Assembly (NCBI GenBank): GCA_051269965.1
Contig: JBNMFK010000068.1
Coordinates: 1 to 14,494 of the forward strand
Reading direction: 5' to 3'
DNA: 14,494 bases
Source of the DNA: Arcticibacterium sp051269965
Lineage (GTDB): Bacteria > Bacteroidota > Bacteroidia > Cytophagales > Spirosomataceae
Positions 9,029 through 14,494 of this stretch are shown one piece after another. Every line of letters starts with the position of its first letter. The stretch's first letter is position 1. Under the pieces are notes generated by a model, which saw only the letters and a program-made list of their open reading frames with translations, had not been told where the DNA came from and ran no database searches. Made by a program: the position numbers and the translations under genes.

Positions 9029-9044
9029 TGTCCAATTTCGGACA
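9029..9044. repeat. Inverted repeat TGTCC-N6-GGACA, candidate activator site
   Basis: Perfect 5-base arms spaced by AATTTC, about 120 bases before the start of permease D. The size and symmetry suit binding of a dimeric regulator with a helix-turn-helix. No second full copy was seen in the window; only the half TGTCCAAT recurs, at 4013-4020. Confidence 0.4.
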
Positions 9045-9057
9045 CTTCGTTCGCTTA

Positions 9058-9099
9058 TGGAGAGTTTTTTTTGGTTTCACTTATTTTTTTAACTCTCCA
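9058..9099. repeat. 9-base inverted repeat spanning the end of the ghost permease
   Basis: TGGAGAGTT (9058-9066) and AACTCTCCA (9091-9099) are perfect reverse complements separated by 24 bases that contain runs of seven and eight A on the coding strand. It could fold as a hairpin at the end of the transcript from A-B-C. There is no U tract after the stem on either strand, so a standard rho-independent terminator is not supported. Confidence 0.45.
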
Positions 9100-9262
9100 C
9101 TGGATTAACTAATGCAGCCTTGATAGACCGAAAGCTCAACGTAAGTAAAGTTATTGTTAAGGTACCAAGAGCCACAATTGGCAAGACCCACCACATAAAT
9201 GGAATTCTGTAAGCAAACTGCGTTGGTTTTTAATGAGAGAATTCTATTTAAGCATTTTAATA
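9077..9262 (-). pseudogene. Ghost permease: N-terminal scrap joined to C-terminal tail
   Basis: From 9229 down, the minus strand reads KPTQFAYRIPFMWW, then VLPIVALGTLTITLL, then TLSFRSIKAALVNPVES. This is the last membrane segment and tail of this permease family (compare SYQ..KAALANPVKSLKSD). The next codon is TAA (9089-9091) followed by KNK and TGA (9077-9079); a TTA-to-TAA change would explain this and restore PVESLKNK. Ahead of it (9226-9267) the coding strand looks like the family start: AAT-AAT-ATT-AAA, a GCT, then CTCATTAAAAAC, resembling NYIKIAWRNLIKN with single-base shifts. So about 16 N-terminal codons appear joined to about 45 C-terminal codons, with more than 700 lost between. 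The C-terminal part is clear; the N-terminal part is probable. It directly abuts the stop of gene C. Confidence 0.7.
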
Positions 9263-10690
9263 TTATTCACTTTTTAATGATTTTACAGGATTGGCTAGGG
9301 CGGCTTTTATACTCTGAAAACTTATCGTAAAAAGAGCAATTCCGAGGACCAGAACTCCAGATGCGGCAAACACCCAATATGGCATATCTATACCATATGC
9401 ATAGTTCGCTAACCACTCTTTCATGAGGTAATATGCTATCGGACTTCCGATCACGATACCTCCCAAAACCAATGTCAAAAAGTCTTTGGTTAGTAAGGCT
9501 GTAATACCAGAAACCGATGCTCCAAGAACTTTTCTAATCCCTATTTCTTTAATTCTTTGATTAGCCGTAAAGGTTACTAAGCCAAATAATCCAATACAGG
9601 AAATGAAAATCGCCATCATAGAGAAATACTGAGATAACTTGAAAAAGACAGTTTCACTTTTGTAAAGATTGTCGTACTCCAAGTCTGAAAAACTATACTT
9701 AAATGGGGTAGCTGGATTTAGCTCAGTATGTAGGTCTTCTAAAGCTTTTACTGTTTGAGTTATATTAGCAGAACTAATCTTTACCAAAACTTGTCCAATG
9801 GTGGCGTTTTCGCCATTTCGGAGAATCAATGGTTCAATGGCTGTTTTAATATCCCTAAAATGGAAATCTTTTATAACTCCAATAATTCTACCTTTTTGTC
9901 CCCATTGATTAATTGCTTTGCCGATGGGGCTCTCTATATTCATAGCTTTAATTGCACTTTCATTGACGATATAGTCGTGTGAGTCAGTTGCAGAATTTTG
10001 AGAAAATGCTTTTCCCAAAATCATTTCTGTACCCCAGGTTTCTACAAAATCGGCTCCAACAGCCATATGATTAAAATTAGTGAAGGTGCTTTCTTCTTTT
10101 CCTTGCCACGTAACTGCGGGCATTGCGTTGTTAATATTCAGAAGAGCATTTGAGACTAAAGTTAAAGACTCCACTCCTGAGATTTGTAGGGCTTTGTTCT
10201 TAAACGTGGAATAAGAATTCTGTAAATCACCCTCAAGTGAAAATGTAAAAACGTTATGCCTATCAAACCCTAAATTTTTGTTTTGGATGTAGCTGATTTG
10301 CTGCGAAACAACGAGCATGCCAGCAATGAATGTAATTGAAATAGCAAATTGAAAAACTACTAAACCCTTACGTACAAATTCCGTATTGAAATTTGGCTTT
10401 CTCTTTCGCCTGAAAATATCAATTGCGGTGAAAGAAGAAAGAATAAAGGAGGGATATGAACCCGAAAGAAGCCCGCTAAGAAGGGCTATGCCTAGAATGC
10501 CGAACCACGTTAGAAGTGACAGGTTTTGCAAGGCTAAATCCTTGTCAACAAGTTGATTGAAATAAGGAATTATTTGAGCTAAAAGCAGTAATGAAATTAT
10601 GGTACTAATAAGGGCTATGAGAATAGACTCGCCTAAAAATTGAGAAACAAGGCTTCTTTTTCTCGCACCTAAAGCTTTTCTTACCCCAAC
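9263..10690 (-). pseudogene. C-terminal part of permease C, no good start codon
   Basis: 475 open codons after the TAA carry the rest of the first FtsX unit, the second MacB-type core and the second FtsX unit with RIKEIGIRKVLGAS and the usual ending NPVKSLKSE. No ATG occurs in frame until well inside segment 5; the best nearer start is TTG at 10529-10531, which would give 422 residues beginning mid-domain. Independent translation is therefore doubtful, which favours a broken gene over two split subunits. Confidence 0.7.
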
Positions 10691-11629
10691 TTATTTTGCC
10701 CTGTTTGTGGAGCTAGCAGAAGATAAGTTCATGAAGTTGATGCAGGCAATAATCAGAATAAATAAGGCAATGAGGCTGAAAATTTGTACGTTTTCAATCT
10801 TCCCTCCTGAAATTACTCCATTCTTAAAATTGGAATACAAGTAAGAATCACCAAAGGCCTGCAGGCCTATTTCAACTTGTGCACTATTATTACCTTTCGG
10901 CAAATAGTCTGTGAGAAAGGGCTTTAGTTTAGCCTCAAACTGTGCTATATCTGTTTTTTTTGAGACCAAAATATAGGTCTGAACTCCGGTGTTTTGCCAA
11001 GTACGTGCCCAGCTATACTGGTCTAAAAATTTATCCCAATGCAAAAAGAAATCATTTTTTTCTGAGGCGTTTCCGGCTTCTTCAAAAACAGCAGAAACCT
11101 GAAAGTCTTCGGAATCCTCAAAAATCAAAGATTTACCAATGGCATTATATGGACTGCCAAAATAGGCTACCGCCATGGCTTTTGAAATCACAATGTTAGC
11201 GGGGGAGCTTAGTGCGGAAGACGGAGATCCTTCTAAAAAATTAAAAGAGAACATGTCAAAATAATCCTCGCTAATGTAGTTTCCTTTTTGCTTAAAGAGT
11301 TTATCTTCAAAACCAAAAGTCTTAGTGATAGACCAAGCTTTTTGTGCGGTTTTCTCTAACTCAGGAAATTGAAGTTTTAATTCCTCAGCCAAAATCCCTT
11401 GCGTATTGTAAGATGCAGTGACCGTTTCTCCCTTTATTTGTTTTTCATATACAACATAAAGTTCGTCTCTGTTTTTGTGGTAATTATCTATGGAAAGTTC
11501 ATCACTTACCCAGAGAAGTATTATTAGAAAGCATAAAAGGCCTGAGGCCAATCCAACGATGTTTAATATTGAAAATGTCTTATTTTTAATCAGGTTTCTC
11601 CAGGCTATTTTTATGTAATTTTTTATCAT
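10691..11629 (-). CDS. N-terminal part of permease C (translatable 312-residue fragment)
   Basis: This is what a ribosome would make from gene C if it stopped at the TAA: membrane segment 1, the whole first MacB-type core, and segment 2 through ACINFMNLSSA, ending NRAK just inside the cytoplasm. It keeps the extracytoplasmic sensor-like domain but lacks most of both FtsX units, so transport activity is not expected. The post-segment-1 sequence DELSIDNYH and the GGKIENVQIF run before segment 2 match the B pattern. Confidence 0.7.
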   Translation of the reverse strand: MIKNYIKIAWRNLIKNKTFSILNIVGLASGLLCFLIILLWVSDELSIDNYHKNRDELYVVYEKQIKGETVTASYNTQGILAEELKLQFPELEKTAQKAWSITKTFGFEDKLFKQKGNYISEDYFDMFSFNFLEGSPSSALSSPANIVISKAMAVAYFGSPYNAIGKSLIFEDSEDFQVSAVFEEAGNASEKNDFFLHWDKFLDQYSWARTWQNTGVQTYILVSKKTDIAQFEAKLKPFLTDYLPKGNNSAQVEIGLQAFGDSYLYSNFKNGVISGGKIENVQIFSLIALFILIIACINFMNLSSASSTNRAK

Positions 11630-11693
11630 GATTTGTAGTCTTCATTTTTTTGGTTTGGAGCTTGCTTGTTGTGTTCTTATTGAATAATCTAAA

Positions 11694-14072
11694 TCAATCT
11701 GATTTTAAAGATTTGACTGGATTTGCTAAGGCTGCTTTTACCCCCTGATAACTAACGGTGAGCATGGTGATTAAAACAATAGCTATGAACGAGCAGATGA
11801 AAACCGAGTAATCCAGTGCCGCCTTGTAGGCGTAGCTATCTAGCCATTTACTGATCCCGTACCAGCTTAAAGGAAAGGCTATTAATGTAGCCAGTAAGAT
11901 TAATTTGACGAAATCGCCAGATAGCATTAAAACCACCCTCGTCACAGAAGCTCCAAGTACCTTTCGTACACCAATTTCTTTGGCCCTTTGTTTGGCATTA
12001 AACATGGCAAGCCCAAATAAGCCTAAACAAGAAATGAGAATCGTCAATCCTGCGAAATATCGAGAGAGTTTGGCTACCCTTTGTTCCGAAGCATAGAGTA
12101 TCTGATATTTATCATCCATAAAAGAGTAATTGAAGGGATAGCCTGGGTTAAACTCTGCGTATAGATCCTCCAAGCTTGCAATAGCCGATGCCTCTTTGCC
12201 TTTGGCAATTCTATATACAAATTGAGAAGTACGTTCAGGAGCATATCGGAAAAGGATAGGTCGAATGGCCTCATGTATGGAGTTTGCAAAAAAGTCTTTA
12301 GTTACGCCCACAATTGTTTTTTCTTCGCCCCACATAGTCACTTTTTTACCAATAGGGTCTTGAATTCCCATGGTCTTAATGGCTGTTTCATTAAATATGA
12401 GACTTTCATTTTCAGCCCCAAATTCACTTGAGAAGCTTCGTCCTTCTGCCATTTTAATGTCCAGCGTCTCTATTAAGTTATAATCTACGGTCTTAATAGA
12501 AAAAACCACACTTGCCTCTGTATCTCGTCCTTTCCAGTCTAGCCCGGAGGTATTAGAATTATCTACAGATTGTGCAATAGCTCCTTGGATAGAGGAAGCA
12601 CTTATGATTTCTGGCAGCTCTCTAACTCTATTTAAGAAGGCCTCGGATTTTTCCATCAGAGGGCCGTCCCTTTCAGTAAAGACTACGTTTTCCCGATCAT
12701 AGCCAAGGTTCATGTTTTGAATAAACTGAACTTGATTATAAACGGCGAGTACTGCCACAATAAGAAAAAGCGAGATTGAAAACTGAAAGATGACGAGTCC
12801 TTTTCGTGCCAAACGTTCTCGGAAAGAGATTTTCACTTTACCTTTTAATATTCCTATGGTAGTAATACCCGAAAGGTAAAAAGCAGGATAGTAACCCGAA
12901 ATAATACCTGTAATAAGAGCTCCGAGTAGGAGGCAGGCAACAGTTAAAAGGTCAAAGTCGAATGAAATTAACTTTCCTGTAATCTCATTGAAAGTTGGTA
13001 AAAGAGCGAGTACTAAAACAACCGCCACAATCAAAGCAAAGAATACGGTCAGAACTGATTCAGACAAAAATTGGAGAATCAAACCGCTTCTGGATGAACC
13101 AACTGCTTTCTTAATTCCAATCTCTTTTTCCCTTCTAGAAGCGGTAGCTGTACTCAAATTCATGAAGTTGATACAGGCGATGATAAGAATGAAAAGACCG
13201 ATAACAGAGAATAGTTTTACGTAATTAATTCGCCCGCCAGACTGAACACCATTTTCGTAAGAATTATATAGATATGCATCTGAATATGGCCTCACGAATG
13301 ATTGAAATCGGGTGTCATTGCTGTAAGCATGTACAAACGTTTTAATCTTGGCATTAAAAGCGTCTATATCGGTTCCTTTTTTTAGTTGTACAAAAGTGTT
13401 AGTTCCTTCATTGCTCCATTTTGTAAAATTGGGGACCATGTCAAAAAGGGTCCCTTTAGTTAGTACAAAATCAAATTGCATGGTGCCGTTGTTAGGAACA
13501 TCTTTCATAACTCCAGTGACCTTAGCTAAAACGGCCATTCCGAAGAAACTACAATCAATGGTTTCCCCTAAAACATTGGTAGCGTTAAACATTTTCAGAG
13601 CTAAACTTTCCGTGATTACAACAGACTCTTTTTGCTCAAAAACTTGAGATGCATTTCCGTGAATAAGTGGATAAGTAAACATTTCGAAGAATGGTTTATC
13701 TGCGAAAATTGCTCCAGCCTTGATGATCTTATTCTCGGGCGTTTTTAGATTAAACTCATAACCTTCATCCACGAGTGAAAAGAAAGTAGTTGCTTTTTCT
13801 ACTTCTGGGAGGTCTTTTAACATGGTCTCTGCTAGTAAGCCTTGAGTATCTGGATTTACAGAAATGTCGCCATTGGCTTGCATCAATTCCATGACTTGAT
13901 AAAGCTGTTCATCATTTTCATGAAACTTATCAATATTCAGCTCATCATTTACCCAGAGGCCAATTAGTATAAAACAAGCTAAACCTGTTGAAAGGCCAGT
14001 AATATTTATGGCAAAAGTAGCCTTACTTTTAAGAATATTTCTCCAAGCTATTTTAATGTAATTCCTTAGCAT
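11694..14072 (-). CDS. ABC transporter permease B (double MacB-core/FtsX type)
   Basis: 792 residues from ATG at 14070-14072, starting MLRNYIKIAWRN. Predicted membrane segments lie at about 21-41, 285-308, 336-358, 374-402, 425-446, 670-695, 719-740 and 754-776. The first core follows VNDELNIDKFHEN (41-53), a hallmark of these Bacteroidota permeases, and runs to NGVQSGGRI (274-282). Coupling motifs are REKEIGIKK (314-322) and RAKEIGVRK (696-704). The tail is NPVKSLKSD. The DNA around its stop is nearly identical to that around the stop of gene A. It is the best preserved reference copy for the broken gene C and sits 59 bases after gene A, with no terminator visible between them, so A-B-C are likely one transcript. 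The substrate and matching ATPase are unknown. Confidence 0.93.
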   Translation of the reverse strand: MLRNYIKIAWRNILKSKATFAINITGLSTGLACFILIGLWVNDELNIDKFHENDEQLYQVMELMQANGDISVNPDTQGLLAETMLKDLPEVEKATTFFSLVDEGYEFNLKTPENKIIKAGAIFADKPFFEMFTYPLIHGNASQVFEQKESVVITESLALKMFNATNVLGETIDCSFFGMAVLAKVTGVMKDVPNNGTMQFDFVLTKGTLFDMVPNFTKWSNEGTNTFVQLKKGTDIDAFNAKIKTFVHAYSNDTRFQSFVRPYSDAYLYNSYENGVQSGGRINYVKLFSVIGLFILIIACINFMNLSTATASRREKEIGIKKAVGSSRSGLILQFLSESVLTVFFALIVAVVLVLALLPTFNEITGKLISFDFDLLTVACLLLGALITGIISGYYPAFYLSGITTIGILKGKVKISFRERLARKGLVIFQFSISLFLIVAVLAVYNQVQFIQNMNLGYDRENVVFTERDGPLMEKSEAFLNRVRELPEIISASSIQGAIAQSVDNSNTSGLDWKGRDTEASVVFSIKTVDYNLIETLDIKMAEGRSFSSEFGAENESLIFNETAIKTMGIQDPIGKKVTMWGEEKTIVGVTKDFFANSIHEAIRPILFRYAPERTSQFVYRIAKGKEASAIASLEDLYAEFNPGYPFNYSFMDDKYQILYASEQRVAKLSRYFAGLTILISCLGLFGLAMFNAKQRAKEIGVRKVLGASVTRVVLMLSGDFVKLILLATLIAFPLSWYGISKWLDSYAYKAALDYSVFICSFIAIVLITMLTVSYQGVKAALANPVKSLKSD

Positions 14073-14131
14073 AATTTATTAGGTTTCATTGTTCTTTAGT
14101 GGCGGTATTTGCTTGCGGTCTTCTATTGAAA

Positions 14132-14494
14132 TTAATCTGATTTTAAAGATTTTATTGGATTCATTAGTGCTGTTCTGATACTCTGGTAACTGACAGTCAC
14201 TAGAGTGAAAGTCGTCACAAGCATAAGAGGAATTATAAAAGCCCACCATCCAATATCTATGTGATAAGCAAAGTCCCGCAACCATTTTTGCATAAACCAC
14301 CAAGCTAAAGGAGTGGCTACGACCGCTGCAATTAAAATCAAAACCAAAAAGTCTCTGGAAAGTAAAATAATAATTTCGAGGACGTTAGCTCCAAGAACCT
14401 TACGAATTCCAATTTCTTTAATTCTTACCTCTGCAGCAAAAGTTGCAAGACCAAAAAGCCCGAAACAAGATATGAGTAAAACAATGCCCCCGAA
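14132..14494 (-). CDS. ABC transporter permease A, 3' end only
   Basis: The open frame enters at the window edge and ends with TAA at 14132-14134, giving the last 120 residues. They cover the final FtsX unit: a membrane segment containing LLISCFGLFGLATF, the coupling motif RIKEIGIRKVLGAN, a segment around RDFLVLILIAAVVATPLAWW, and a last segment ending in TVSYQSIRTALMNPIKSLKSD. Nothing can be said of the start or total length, though about 790 residues is the family norm. It shows the array continues to the right of the window. Confidence 0.9.
   Translation of the reverse strand, partial: FGGIVLLISCFGLFGLATFAAEVRIKEIGIRKVLGANVLEIIILLSRDFLVLILIAAVVATPLAWWFMQKWLRDFAYHIDIGWWAFIIPLMLVTTFTLVTVSYQSIRTALMNPIKSLKSD

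Larger units (their letters stand above)
8913..9076 (-). promoter_or_regulatory. Probable control region upstream of permease D
   Basis: This is the only sizeable gap inside the array; other spacers are 59-64 bases. Going toward gene D it holds an inverted repeat, TGTCC-N6-GGACA (9029-9044); a TGGCAC box on the coding strand (8968-8973); a 17-base palindrome, TTAGGTT-AAT-AACCTAA (8948-8964); and a small TCTCA-G-TGAGA repeat (8930-8940). The TGGCAC box matches the sigma-54 -24 element, but the base pair expected as GC at -12 reads GT. The TGTCC repeat lies about 60-75 bases further upstream, a usual position for an enhancer-binding activator. The sites are plain in the sequence; their function is inferred. 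Confidence 0.4.
9263..11629 (-). pseudogene. ABC transporter permease C, interrupted by one in-frame stop
   Basis: One reading frame runs from ATG (11627-11629) to TAA (9263-9265), equal to 788 residues, the normal family length, but codon 313 is TAA (10691-10693). Its paralogs have Glu at this place in the first coupling motif (RAKEIGVRK, RAKEVGVRK, REKEIGIKK); here it reads RAK-stop-VGVRK. GAA to TAA is a single G-to-T change. The other 787 codons show no second stop or frameshift, and the frame on both sides is the same, so the lesion is recent, is a sequencing error, or is tolerated. Membrane segments are expected at about 21-41, 283-303, 334-353, 370-395, 422-442, 668-690, 714-735 and 749-772; the second coupling motif RIKEIGIRK (692-700) is intact. 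Spacing to gene B is 64 bases. Confidence 0.88.

Noticed and set aside
10529..10531. TTG as a genuine start for a separate C-terminal permease subunit
   Set aside because: It begins in the middle of an FtsX unit, has no ATG or visible ribosome site, and the frame is open all the way back to the TAA, so a nonsense mutation is simpler than two subunits.
12074..12289. 71-codon minus-strand frame inside permease B
   Set aside because: It lies in another frame of a well-supported gene whose translation matches its paralogs throughout; no family resemblance of its own.

Overview
The window is AT-rich. Its short spacers, the lack of strong Shine-Dalgarno sequences, and long FtsX/MacB-type permeases starting MIKNYFKIAWRNL point to a member of the Bacteroidota, probably Cytophagales or a relative; this is inferred from protein style, not from a marker gene. 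Every gene I can support lies on the minus strand, so transcription runs from the right edge to the left edge.

Right and centre (14494 down to about 3897): a head-to-tail array of paralogous ABC-transporter permeases of the double MacB-core/FtsX type, about 790-810 residues with eight predicted membrane segments. In transcription order they are A (3' end only, 14132-14494), B (11694-14072, intact), C (9263-11629, one frame broken by a single TAA codon at 10691-10693), a ghost copy made of an N-terminal scrap and the last ~45 codons (9077-9262), a control-like intergenic stretch (8913-9076), D (6528-8912, intact), E (4036-6465, intact, most divergent C-terminus) and a second ghost holding only about the first 34 codons (3897-3998). 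No ATPase, membrane-fusion protein, outer-membrane channel or regulator is in view; these would have to be encoded elsewhere. The two ghosts and the nonsense codon show an array that is losing, and probably also gaining, copies.

Left (3641 down to 1): a two-gene unit of the kind abundant in Planctomycetes and also found in Bacteroidota. First comes a probable lipoprotein with an N-terminal planctomycete-type cytochrome c module and DUF1549/DUF1553 domains (1302-3617). One base after its stop begins a Tat-exported DUF1501 protein, which runs off the left edge (1-1300). The tight spacing implies co-translation. The biochemical role of this pair is not settled; a role in breakdown of complex substrates outside the cytoplasm is often assumed.

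The interval between the two blocks (3642-3896) has no convincing gene. I found no tRNA, rRNA, CRISPR array or intact insertion sequence.
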